Below, in pieces: positions 28,398 to 38,500 of a stretch of 64,000 bases of DNA. How positions within the stretch are numbered: position 1 is the first letter of the stretch; each line of letters begins with the position of its first letter. The notes under the pieces were generated by a model. That model ran no database searches. It was given only the letters and a program-made list of their open reading frames with translations, and was not told where the DNA came from. The DNA lies in NCBI GenBank assembly GCA_902801155.1, contig CADCHG010000001.1:205354-269353 (forward strand), given 5' to 3'. The stretch is from an uncultured Prevotellaceae bacterium (GTDB taxonomy: Bacteria; Bacteroidota; Bacteroidia; Bacteroidales; Bacteroidaceae). The position numbers and the translations under genes are program-made.

Positions 28398-30197
28398 ATG
28401 AAGACAAACAAACTAATATTCCTGTTCAGCATACTCCTTAGCATGTTGGCAACAAACACATCGGCTTACGACTTTGCAGTAAAGAATGCTGATGGTGTGA
28501 TGATTTATTACGGTTTCTACTATAAAGATACTGAAAAAAAAGAGGTCTATGTAACCTTTAAAGATGAAGGTAATAGTTATAGTGGCTCAGTAACTATACC
28601 GAAAGAAGTCACCTATAACAAGAAAACCCGAAAGGTGACGGGTATTATAGAAGAAGCTTTTCGTGGGTGCAAAAACTTGAAGTCTGTTACGATTCCCAAC
28701 AGCGTGGAGAGAATTCTCTACCATTCCTTCGATGGTTGTAGTAGCCTGACATCCGTAAAAATTCCTAACAGCGTGACAGAGATATGCGATTATGCTTTTC
28801 TGAACTGTAGCAGTCTGAAATCCACCACTATCCCTAACAGCGTGAAAATCATTGGAGCGAAGGCTTTCTCTGGATGCGAAAGCATGACCTCAGCTACAAT
28901 CGGCAACAGTGTGACAAGTATTGGAAGGGAGGCTTTCGAAGGTTGTTCAAGTCTTACCTCTATCACGATTCCGAAATCAGTTACTGAGATAGGAGCGACT
29001 ATTTTGAAATATTGTCCTAGTCTCCAATCAATAAAAGTAGAACAAGGAAACAAGAAATATGATAGCAGAAATAACTGTAATGCTATCATAGAAACAAAAT
29101 CCAACACATTGCTTTCCGGGTGTATGAATACAGTTATCCCAAACAATGTTACGAGCATTGAAAAGTGCGCTTTTCAGGGTATGGCAAACTTAAAGATAAT
29201 CACTATTCCTAACAGCGTGACAAGCATTGGAGAGAATGCTTTCTCTGCTTGCAAGAACATGACCTCAGTAACTATTCCAAACAGCGTGACAATAATTGGA
29301 GAGAAGGCTTTCTCTTATTGCACAAGCCTTACTTCTATTACTATACCCAACAAAGTTACAAGCATTGAACGGGAGACTTTCTATGAATGCCAAAGCCTGA
29401 ACTCCGTCACCATCAGCAACAGCGTGAAGAGTATAGGAAACGCAGCTTTCGAAGATTGCTATAAATTGAAGTCTATTACGATTCCTAACAGCGTGAAGAG
29501 CATTGGAGCACACGCTTTTTTCTGGTGTCATAGTCTTAACTCCGTCACCATCGGCAACAGCGTGACAAGCATTGGAAATAGCGCTTTTCATGGTTGCGAA
29601 AGCCTCACTTCTATTACTATTCCCAACAGCGTGACGACGATTGGAGATATGTCTTTTGATTATTGTGCAAGTCTCACTTCTGTCAATTTTTCCAATAGTT
29701 TGAAGAGTATAGGAAACTTTGCTTTCGAAGATTGCTATAAATTGAAGTCTATTACGATTCCTAACAGCGTGACAAGTATTGGAAAGCATGCTTTCTATGA
29801 GTGCTGGAACATGACCTCAGTAACAATCGGCAACAGCGTGACGAGCATTGGAGAAGAGGCTTTCATGAAATGCAACAGTCTGAAATCAGTCACATCAAAG
29901 ATTAAAAAGCCATTTGTCATAAATGAAAATACTTTCGATAATAGTGCATACTCAAAAGGAACGCTATACGTGCCCAAGGGAACTGTTTCCAAGTATAAGG
30001 CTACTGAAAGTTGGAAGAGATTTAAATATATCTTGGAGGAAGGAACAACGACTGCCATTGACGATGTAGAGGCAGACAATACCCTCAACACTTCAAACGC
30101 TATCTACGACATCAACGGTAAGCGTTTGCCTGCCACAAGCCTCGATGAGCTTCCTGCAGGAATTTATATTGTGAATGGAAAGAAAATCGTCAAGTAA
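28398..30197 (+). CDS. BspA-like leucine-rich-repeat surface protein
   Basis: A 599-residue exported protein (signal MKTNKLIFLFSILLSMLA). Residues about 75-510 are some 19 Treponema-type LRRs of 23 residues with the pattern SxTIPNSVTSIGxxAFxxC. The DNA of the repeats is very similar from unit to unit (69-base period), so copy number may vary by recombination. A short linker is followed by a tail (DDVEADNT to GIYIVNGKKIVK) almost the same as that of the xylanase. BspA proteins mediate binding to host proteins or other bacteria; what this one binds cannot be read from the sequence. Confidence 0.92.
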   Translation: MKTNKLIFLFSILLSMLATNTSAYDFAVKNADGVMIYYGFYYKDTEKKEVYVTFKDEGNSYSGSVTIPKEVTYNKKTRKVTGIIEEAFRGCKNLKSVTIPNSVERILYHSFDGCSSLTSVKIPNSVTEICDYAFLNCSSLKSTTIPNSVKIIGAKAFSGCESMTSATIGNSVTSIGREAFEGCSSLTSITIPKSVTEIGATILKYCPSLQSIKVEQGNKKYDSRNNCNAIIETKSNTLLSGCMNTVIPNNVTSIEKCAFQGMANLKIITIPNSVTSIGENAFSACKNMTSVTIPNSVTIIGEKAFSYCTSLTSITIPNKVTSIERETFYECQSLNSVTISNSVKSIGNAAFEDCYKLKSITIPNSVKSIGAHAFFWCHSLNSVTIGNSVTSIGNSAFHGCESLTSITIPNSVTTIGDMSFDYCASLTSVNFSNSLKSIGNFAFEDCYKLKSITIPNSVTSIGKHAFYECWNMTSVTIGNSVTSIGEEAFMKCNSLKSVTSKIKKPFVINENTFDNSAYSKGTLYVPKGTVSKYKATESWKRFKYILEEGTTTAIDDVEADNTLNTSNAIYDINGKRLPATSLDELPAGIYIVNGKKIVK

Positions 30198-31373
30198 AAA
30201 AGCTATAAATCTCCTATATAGGGGAGACTTATAAAGACAGGCGTAAGGAATCATTTTCCTTGCGCCTTTGTCTTCTTACAGGTGTTTATACACATAAAAA
30301 ACGCCCCCGCACATTTGAGCATCGTTGAGAGGCTTGGCGGGTTCTTGCGAGTCAAAAGTAATCATTATTCCTGATAAATCCAAATTTCCACATGATTATT
30401 TCTCTTCATTTTCAAAAGGCTAACCTGAATTATCCATAGTCATACTTATTTGAGTTACCTTGAAAAGGAAACGACGTAAGCATAGGTTGGTACGTTAACA
30501 CTAAATTCCTTATTGTTACCTGTTACTTGTTACTAACATCAGTTTTCGGTAACAAGGAATTTTGTTCACGGTAATTACCAAATTTACAGACAATTATATT
30601 TCGTCGAAATCACGTTCGTTAGCATCATCCCTACCATACCTATCCTCAGGGTAGGTAAGGTAGGTATCATTTTAAGCCGGCATTCCACGGAAGAGCAGAA
30701 GCGTTGGTTTGCTCAATATATTGAGTATGAACTTGTTACGCACCTTGAACGAAACATAATCAGCCATATATTCATTGTTTTACCTATACATACCTACCTA
30801 GCCTTGGCTAGGTATGTAAAGTATAGAGAGGTAGAATAAAAATTATATCATTATTATATATATGTTTACCTAACAATTACTGTGCCATTTTTCATATCGA
30901 GATTACATATACACTTACCTACCTTGGCTAGGTAGGTATGTGAAGAATAGACAGTGTATCTATTTGTATATCTGCAAGTTATGCACGCACAACCAAACCT
31001 ACCTACCTAGCCTTGGCTAGGTATAGGTAGGGTAAAAGTCGTGATTTTCGCCCCAAATTGCCTTCGTCGTACCTCCGATATGCCTCAACACTGCCTCCGT
31101 TTCAAAAGCATCAAACGCACAATTCCCTTGTGTTTAAAGCGAATTATTAGGGGATTTATAGCGGAGTTAGTGCCCACCCACTTACATATTTTTCCTGATT
31201 TTGGTTTACAGTTTTAGTTGTTATTATACTGCATTCGTTGACATCATACTGAATTCGTTTAACCCGCATAGGAAAACTATAAACCTACCCCCAACTGAGT
31301 ATGCTCAATTGGGGGTAGGTATGTGATAAACCCTTATTTCGATAGAAAATCGGAGTTGGGTAATACAAGAAAA
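30198..31373. repeat. 1.2-kb non-coding region with a series of related hairpins
   Basis: No convincing gene on either strand. At least five hairpins share arms of the TACCTACC / GGTAGGTA type: about 30630-30666, 30781-30816, 30914-30941, 30997-31030 and 31281-31323 (stem CCTACCCCCAA). Three have the core CCTAGCCTTGGCTAGG or part of it, and several are followed by GTATGTRAAG. A perfect palindrome CTCAATATATTGAG sits at about 30712-30725. Four phased 11-base units beginning CCT lie at 31061, 31072, 31083 and 31094. Confidence 0.75.
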
Positions 31374-33728
31374 CTAGTTGTTTTTCTTCAAAAGATTAAG
31401 CTTTACCTTTGGAGCAAGGGCATTGTTTGTCTTCTCGGTATATTCTGCGAGCCTGAGCTGTGCCGTACCCTTGATGTCTGCGATATTGGCACCTACCATG
31501 AAGTCATAGTTTCCAGCATCGGCTATCCAACGGCTGTTAGCCTCATCAAAGCTTGCGAGGTCACGCTGAGCGATAGTCATCTGCAAGGTCTGTGACTCGC
31601 CTGGCTGAAGGAGGTTGGTCTTGCCAAATGCCTTGAGTTCCTTCTCTGGCTTCTCAATAGAACCGTTAGGAGCAGCAACATAAACCTGTGCGACCTCCTT
31701 ACCGGCAACATTACCGGTATTCTTCACACTAACGCTAACGGTAATCTTATCACCAACCTTCTTGACTGTTGGCTTGCCAAACTCGAATGTGGTATAGCTC
31801 AAGCCATAGCCGAATGGATAGGCTACATCCTTGTTCCATGTGTCGAAATAGCGATAGCCAACCCATATATCCTCCTCATGATTGGTGTAATCGCGTCCCT
31901 GAATGTTGTCACGGCTATAGTTTAGCAGATTCTCATAACCGAAAGCAGGCATTTCGACAGGGAAATTACTTGTTGACGGATGGTCGGTGGCAAAGATAGG
32001 CCATGTCATAGTGAGACGGCCAGAAGGACAAACCTTACCAGTCAGAATATCCACTACACTATTTCCGCCCTCTTCACCAGGCTGCCATGCCACGAGGATG
32101 GCATCTGCAATTCCTCTCCAGCTTGAAGTTTCAATCACGCTACCAGAATTGATAACAACAATAACAGGCTTGCCAGCAGCATGATATTGGGCACTAACGC
32201 TCTGGAGCATCCTCAGTTCAAGTTCGGTAAGACCAAACTCACCTTTGATACTTCTGTCGATACCCTCACCTGCCTGACGGGAGATAGTGAAGATAGCAGC
32301 ATCAGAATTGGCTACCTGACGAGAGATGCAGAGGTCGCTAATCTCGACCTCAGGCACTTTCTGGTCGCCCATATGTGGAGCCTCAAACCAACGGTCAGGA
32401 GTACGGTCAGCCTCAAACTTCAGTTTAGCAAAGGCAATATACTTCTGATAAAGTTCGGTAAGATCAGCAGTTGTTTCAATGCCGGCATTCTTCAATCCTC
32501 CCACAAGGTCGATGATATAAGGAGTATGTACGCAACCAGAGCCTACTCCTCCAGAAAGGAAGTTGTAGGAGCCAGTTCCGAAGAGTGCCACCTTCTTGAT
32601 ATTTCGCATAGGAAGGGTGTTGTTGGCATTCTTGAGAAGCACCATACCCTCGGCAGCAGTCTCACGGGTGATGGCAGCATGAGCCTTAAGATCAGGAGCA
32701 TCAGACGCCTTATAACCAGCAAAATGAGGAGTCTTAACGATGTATTCGAGCATTCTGCGAACGCACTTATCCACATCCTCAATCTTTAGTTTACCGCTAT
32801 TCACGCCATCAACGATATCCCTTACCTGTTCAGGTGAACCCGGTTCCATAAGGTCGTTGCCAGCCTTCACCTCATTGATAGTGAAGAGACCTTGACTCTC
32901 ACGCTTTCCGATCCAGTCGGTCATTACGATTCCCTTGAAGCCCCATTCATCGCGGAGAATAGTTGTGAGCAGATCATAATTGTCTTGAGCGTAAGTGCCG
33001 TTGACTGAGTTGTATGACGACATGATTGTCCATGGATTACTCTCTTTTACTGCAATCTCAAATCCCTTGAGGTAAATCTCACGGGCAGCACGCTGGCTGA
33101 GACGCTCGTCCACACGAGTACGGCTTGTCTCCTGTGAGTTAACGGCAAAGTGCTTTATGCTCACGCCCACTCCCTCGCTCTGCACACCGTTGATATATGC
33201 GGCAGCTATCTTACCTGTAAGGAGCGGATCTTCACTATAATACTCGAAGTTACGTCCGCAGAGAGGGTTACGATGGATATTGACACCAGGACCGAGGATA
33301 ACATCGCAGTTGTATTCCTTTGTCTCGTTGCCGATAGCCTTACCTACACGCTGTGCAAGGTCGGTATTCCATGTAGAGGCAAGACAAGTGCCAACGGGGA
33401 ATCCTGTAGCGTAGAATGTCTTCTGAGTTCCCGGGCGTGTCTGGTCAATACGCACTCCGGCAGGACCATCTGTGAGGATAGTCTCAGGAATACCAAAGCG
33501 CTCAATGGCTACAGTAGTGCCGGCAGCTCCAGGTACGGTACGTGCAGCAGAACCTGCAACAGCTACAGGCGAGAAGAAATCAAAGAGTCCACCAACGAGA
33601 AGCTTTGCTTTCTCCTCAAGTGTCATTGCGGATATTACCTCGTTGATATTATCCTTTGTAAGCTTAGGGGCTTGCGCCGATGCATTTAGACTCATAACTG
33701 TCATTAGGGTTAAGATTGATTTTTTCAT
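31374..33728 (-). CDS. bglX: GH3 beta-glycosidase (beta-glucosidase/xylosidase)
   Basis: A 784-residue exported enzyme (signal MKKSILTLMTVMSLNASAQA). The N-terminal barrel carries the KHFAVNSQE block and the nucleophile Asp271 in GIVMTDWIG; the alpha/beta sandwich (residues about 350-590) and a C-terminal fibronectin III-like domain (from about 640, GYGLSYTTFEFG) follow. GH3 enzymes remove terminal beta-glucose or beta-xylose. Proximity to the GH10 xylanase would fit xylo-oligosaccharide breakdown, but the exact sugar cannot be decided here. It lies 39 bases downstream of menF on the same strand. Confidence 0.93.
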   Translation of the reverse strand: MKKSILTLMTVMSLNASAQAPKLTKDNINEVISAMTLEEKAKLLVGGLFDFFSPVAVAGSAARTVPGAAGTTVAIERFGIPETILTDGPAGVRIDQTRPGTQKTFYATGFPVGTCLASTWNTDLAQRVGKAIGNETKEYNCDVILGPGVNIHRNPLCGRNFEYYSEDPLLTGKIAAAYINGVQSEGVGVSIKHFAVNSQETSRTRVDERLSQRAAREIYLKGFEIAVKESNPWTIMSSYNSVNGTYAQDNYDLLTTILRDEWGFKGIVMTDWIGKRESQGLFTINEVKAGNDLMEPGSPEQVRDIVDGVNSGKLKIEDVDKCVRRMLEYIVKTPHFAGYKASDAPDLKAHAAITRETAAEGMVLLKNANNTLPMRNIKKVALFGTGSYNFLSGGVGSGCVHTPYIIDLVGGLKNAGIETTADLTELYQKYIAFAKLKFEADRTPDRWFEAPHMGDQKVPEVEISDLCISRQVANSDAAIFTISRQAGEGIDRSIKGEFGLTELELRMLQSVSAQYHAAGKPVIVVINSGSVIETSSWRGIADAILVAWQPGEEGGNSVVDILTGKVCPSGRLTMTWPIFATDHPSTSNFPVEMPAFGYENLLNYSRDNIQGRDYTNHEEDIWVGYRYFDTWNKDVAYPFGYGLSYTTFEFGKPTVKKVGDKITVSVSVKNTGNVAGKEVAQVYVAAPNGSIEKPEKELKAFGKTNLLQPGESQTLQMTIAQRDLASFDEANSRWIADAGNYDFMVGANIADIKGTAQLRLAEYTEKTNNALAPKVKLNLLKKNN

Positions 33729-33767
33729 AAAAAGAGAATTAAAAGGAGACAGATGAGGGGCCCTTGT

Positions 33768-34790
33768 TTATAGTGTCGTTAATATTGTATTCATCTTCCA
33801 GTTTGTCTCGTTCCATTCTGAGCCAAGGGTTGAATCCTTGAGTATTCCGCCTCCGCCGTATAGGATGGCTTTCCCGTTATGGAAATGCCCACAACGGAGA
33901 TTGACAAAGAGGTTTGTCTCATTATCCTCATCCAACATTCCCACGACACCGGAATAATACTCCCTGTCATAGCCTTCATTCTCTCTTATGAAAGCAGCAG
34001 CCTCCTTTGCAGGCAAGCCACAAACGGCAGGTGTCGGGTGAAGTGCCTTTATCAGATGATGGATTATTGGTGACGGATTATCGGCATTAAGTGGTGGTGC
34101 CAAGTGGAACTCGGTCTTGAGATGCACAAGCTGTCCGGCACGCGATGTATAAGGTCCTTCTTCCTCAAGGATGCGGACGTATGGACTTACGGTTTCACGC
34201 ACATAATCAGCCACAATCTCCTGTTCCTTACGGTTTTTCTCGCTCCACACGATATTCTTCACAGGCACGGTATCAGGAACCGACATAGTGCCGGCAAGTG
34301 CCATTGTGCGATAGTGATTAGCAGTACCTGAGACGAGAATCTCAGGAGTACAGCCCATCCACGCGCCCTCACCAGGTATCTGAGCAAGATAAATCATCAT
34401 GCGAGGGTAAAGGCTGCAGGCACGATTGAAAGCCGCCATAAGCCTTGCCTCATCAGTTTCCCATTCCCATTCACTTGCCCGGGAAAGTACGAGTTTTGTA
34501 AACTCCCCTTTCTGAAGGGCTGACATAAAAGTAGCAAACGCCTTGGCATAAGATGACGGATTCTGGGTAATCTGCGTTGGGGATTGGGTGTCAGGTGTTG
34601 GCTGTTGGGTGATCGGAATTGGCTGTTGGACACCTTCAAACAGAAGCACATCATGCCCAGACTCAAGGTCATAGGGAATCATTACGAAGCCTTTCCTGCC
34701 CCGTATATCATCGATAGACTGCAGTCGTATGACATTATCACATTCTATCCTTATCGCTTCACTTGAATATGGAAGTCTGTATATTACCAT
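33768..34790 (-). CDS. menF: Isochorismate synthase
   Basis: A 340-residue chorismate-binding enzyme, short for the family. The catalytic domain has KLVLSRASEWEWE, WMGCTPEILVSG, TMALAGTMSVPD and KNRKEQEIVADYVRE, ending GGGGILKDSTLGSEWNETNWK. It makes isochorismate for menaquinone. The linker at about residues 54-78 is a heptapeptide repeat (QQPIPIT, QQPTPDT, QSPTQIT) encoded by eight phased DNA heptamers (34574-34629). The other men genes are absent except the neighbouring thioesterase. Confidence 0.88.
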   Translation of the reverse strand: MVIYRLPYSSEAIRIECDNVIRLQSIDDIRGRKGFVMIPYDLESGHDVLLFEGVQQPIPITQQPTPDTQSPTQITQNPSSYAKAFATFMSALQKGEFTKLVLSRASEWEWETDEARLMAAFNRACSLYPRMMIYLAQIPGEGAWMGCTPEILVSGTANHYRTMALAGTMSVPDTVPVKNIVWSEKNRKEQEIVADYVRETVSPYVRILEEEGPYTSRAGQLVHLKTEFHLAPPLNADNPSPIIHHLIKALHPTPAVCGLPAKEAAAFIRENEGYDREYYSGVVGMLDEDNETNLFVNLRCGHFHNGKAILYGGGGILKDSTLGSEWNETNWKMNTILTTL

Positions 34791-34805
34791 AAAAATATAA
34801 CAAAC

Positions 34806-34954
34806 GGCCCCTCACCTGCCCTGTGGGCATCCTCTCCCCAAGGGGCGAGGAAGAAAGTATGTATTGTACCCGCAAAGGAGTCCTCATGAGGTAAAAATGT
34901 AACATTTCCCTCGCCCTTTGGGGAGAGGGTGTCCGAAGGGCGGGTGAGGGGCCG
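34806..34954. repeat. Palindromic element P2, copy 2
   Basis: GGCCCCTCACCTGCCC with inner hairpin CTCTCCCCAAGGGGCGAGG at the left and CTCGCCCTTTGGGGAGAGGG, GGGTGAGGGGCC at the right; a full foldback of about 150 bases between the thioesterase stop and the menF start. Confidence 0.8.
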
Positions 34955-34958
34955 CAGA

Positions 34959-35366
34959 TTAAATCAATACCATATTAGTAACCCTCTCCGTTGAGAGCAG
35001 CTTACCATCCTCACCTCTTATCTCTACGTTCCAGATATGGGTGGTGCGACCGATATGGATTGGCGTCGCCTTTCCTATCACCTTGCCTTCCTTTGCCGAC
35101 ATGCCTATGTGGTTTCCCGACACCTGAAGTCCGCAGATACGGGCATACTCACCAACGATGGCAAGGCTTCCGGCACCGGCAAGTGTTTCTGCCATAGCAA
35201 GGGCGGCACCTCCGTGGAGAATGCCGAAATACTGCACCGTATTCTCGTTGATAGGCATCTCGCCAAGTACCGATTCATCATCAGTAGGCAGAAACCTGAT
35301 ACCAAGCATGTGGTTCATGGTTCCTACCAACCGAGAGTTGAATATATCACATTGTTCCTTTGTCAT
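34959..35366 (-). CDS. menI: Hotdog thioesterase, probable DHNA-CoA thioesterase
   Basis: A 135-residue PaaI/YdiI-type hotdog protein: YFGILHGGAALAMAETLAGAGS contains the active-site segment with the catalytic acidic residue, and VIGKATPIHIGRTTHIWNVEI the second family block. Position next to menF points to hydrolysis of 1,4-dihydroxy-2-naphthoyl-CoA in menaquinone synthesis, which is an inference. ATG 35366 is used. A half copy of palindrome P1 begins two bases upstream of the ATG. Confidence 0.8.
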   Translation of the reverse strand: MTKEQCDIFNSRLVGTMNHMLGIRFLPTDDESVLGEMPINENTVQYFGILHGGAALAMAETLAGAGSLAIVGEYARICGLQVSGNHIGMSAKEGKVIGKATPIHIGRTTHIWNVEIRGEDGKLLSTERVTNMVLI

Positions 35367-35367
35367 A

Positions 35368-35500
35368 AGCCTAACCAAGCCTTCCCAAAGGGAAGGATGT
35401 TTTATAGTAAGAATCCCTTATTTTACCACCTTCATTACTATCTACTCCCCCTTGAGGGGGTAAGGGGGGAGGAGCCCTCCCTTCGGGAGGGTCTGGGTGG
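35368..35500. repeat. Half of P1 joined to a P3-type palindrome
   Basis: 35368-35404 is the AAGCCTAACCAAGCC arm of P1 with its hairpin, directly before the thioesterase start. The expected right arm is missing; instead 35436-35500 has CCCCCTTGAGGGGG and CCCTCCCTTCGGGAGGG hairpins (family P3) up to the end of the CotH gene. Confidence 0.65.
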
Positions 35501-35501
35501 G

Positions 35502-38500
35502 TCACTTCATAACCTTTCTGCTTCCTGCACTTGACACCTCGATATAGATGCCGCGAGGAAGTGAGTTGAGAGTCTTTCCTGCATATACACCGTTGAGGGT
35601 GTAGTAGGTTACAGAATTCTGGCGGTCGATTGCGTTAGCTGCAACCTCTATGATACCTGTCTCGATTTCCTCGGAAACCTTATCCATACCTACGAATACG
35701 TCTGAAGTCTGAATAGCGTTTGCGTATGCGATGGTAGCATGATTGAAGAGATAGTAGCTGTTGCCTCCGTCAGGGAATCGGCCTACTGTCTGATCGTATG
35801 CCATAGGACCATAATGGATGGTATCAGCAAACTCCTTCATCTGAGGATTTGCATCGAAATATGCAGAGTTATTGGCAACAAACTCATCACTTGAACTTAT
35901 CAGTACGAGAGCGTCTTCATCATTACCCAATTTGAAGTTTGCATGAATCTGTGACTGAGCATCACGCTTACTGCACCATACGATGAGATGACCGTGAGCA
36001 GGAATGATTGCAGCCTCATCTGTTGGAGCCACAATCTGATACTTTTCAGGTTTCTTCTCATTGTCGCTGATGTAAAGACCGTTTACGTTGAGGTCATAGT
36101 CGGTAGTGTTATAAAGTTCTACCCAGTCATCTTTCTTGAAGAGGTCGTTTACAAGCATGTCATTTCCTGCACTCAGCTCATTGATTTTGATAGGAGCATC
36201 GGCGAAATCTGAAAGTTTGTCAGCATCAGCCTTCTCCCATACGGCAGTAAGGTTGACAGTACCTGTTGATGGAATTTCATACTCCATCTTTCCAGATAGG
36301 CACTTGCCGTCAGAAGATTTCCAACCTGCGAAGCGGTATCCGGCAGGAGCAGCAGCCTTGAGGGTGATTGGTGCGAAGAGCTGGCCTGAGAACTTACCCG
36401 TAGGAACTTCCATGCCATTGACAAGGATTGAAGCGCCCTCGATATTGCTTGCAAGAGTAACGCTCTGAGCAGTCGCGTTGCTAAGTTTCATATAAGAGCA
36501 GTTCTTCAACTGGGTAATCATAGCAGACTGACGTGATGTAAGACTACTGATAAGGCCCTTGTTGAAATTGTCACCATTGACAGTACTATTTGGATCCACA
36601 TAACCACCCTTGCTAAGATATGCAGCCATGTCCTTAACTATTTTCTTAGCACGTTCCGGCTCAAACACAGATCCGGCAATCACGCAATATGCATCAATGA
36701 ACTTCTTGCGGAATGTCTCATTGTTGAGCATATTCTTAAAGATAGTAACAACCTCTATCTCCTTGGTAAGAGAGGTACCTTTTATGCTCTTGTTCTTTGA
36801 ATAGTCATATCCTTTGAGTTCGTTGAATTTAAAGGTCTGTTCATTAAAGAAGTCGTTGAATGGCTGGTTTCTATTAAATGCGAAGTCTATATCGAATAGC
36901 ACGAAACGGAACTTACCATCATTCTGGTCGCGATAAGCCTTCACGTTGTTGTGTGGCCAGTCATCAGAACCCAAGAAGAACTCTGTTGCCATATAGTTGA
37001 CATACTCGTCAATATCCACCAGTTTGCAGATTTCCTTGTATGAATCCTCGGAAGAAGCAGTCTTTGCAAGCTCATACCACTTGTTGAATGAATCCTTGGT
37101 ACCAGCCTTCTGCACATAGCCAGAGTCTGCACAAATCTCAAACTGATCCATCAGGTCAGTATCTATACCATAGTTGGCATAGGCATAATGCTTGTTGTTT
37201 GGCTCACGCATATTGAGCACGGCATAATGCTCGGCATTGATATACACATGCACAGGCTGCCATGCCTGATGCTCCACATACAGGCCACTTGAAGCTACAA
37301 TCTGCTGCATAGCAGCATCCTTGATACGTGCATTGGTATCATTACCTCCGTTACGTATCTGAAGTGTCTTATGCTTGAGATAGCTCTTGCCGTTTTCTAC
37401 AGCAGGATTATCCTTCTCTGTGCCAAAGAACTGATATGCGAATGTATTGTTGAACTCGTATGCCTTGCCTGCCTTCAGCTTGAAAGAATGCGGACTCCAT
37501 GCCCTACTCCATCCGCCACAGGCAGAGAAGTCACACTCCTGAGAGATCACACACTCGTTCTTTGTTGTGATATACTCGAAGTTTACAGGGCGATCCCAAT
37601 CCATGTTTCCGTTGTACTTGTTGTCCTGACCATTTCCCGGACGACCGTAACTGGAATACTCAAACATTCCATACTTGCCCTCGAAGAGATTTTTCTTGTC
37701 TGTCACAATAGAGATGATAGGGAAAGGCTCATTACCATTGTCCTTGATATATGTACGCGTTACAACAGGACTTGCAAGCATACCATCTTGGAACAAGCGG
37801 AAACGATAGCTGGTAGAATTGCTCACACTGAACTTTCCACTCGTAGAAGTCTTTCCGTTCTTGAGTGTAGGCGCTGTACCGTCTGTAGTATAGCGAAGCG
37901 TTGCACCCTCTGGGATTGTTACATTAACGCTAAGAGTACCTGTGAAGAGCTTTGCCGGGATATCTACCTCTGGTTTCTTGAGTTGCTTAGTTGCAAATGT
38001 AGATGTTGCATTACTTGCTCCCGGTGTAGGATTATCAGTAGTGCCCCACTCTTCTCCTCCATCCGTGGTACGGGCGTATGACACACGACTTATAGCCTCA
38101 GGGTATGTCACCTCCGCAAGGATATTCACTCCGTCAGATACGATTATCGTACCGCCCTCGCAACCGAGTTTGTCGTCAATCTGGCGATATGACTCTGGAG
38201 TAAACACCTCAAAATGGTCGAAGTTGAGAACTGCATAGCCATGCGGAAGAAGAACGCCATAATTATCAACAAGACGATGTTTCTTTAGGTTAGTGGCATC
38301 ATCCGTAACATAGAGTCCACCAAGCCGTATGTTGTTGTCCGTAGGGTTGTAAAGTTCTACCCATGAACCGAAGTTAGTTGAAGGGTCACGATATACATCC
38401 ACGTTAGCCGCCATCACCTCATTAATAATGATGTTATCAGCAGAAGCAGGTGTAACAACGTCATAGATTTCCAGTTTCCATTCGTCGATACAGGTCCAGT

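Noticed and set aside
28398-30197. Regular 69-base repeats taken for a CRISPR array or tandem DNA element
   Set aside because: They are in frame and encode BspA-type leucine-rich repeats; there are no unique spacers.
30600-31330. CRISPR array
   Set aside because: The hairpins are irregularly spaced and vary in sequence; spacers of constant length are lacking and no cas genes are near.
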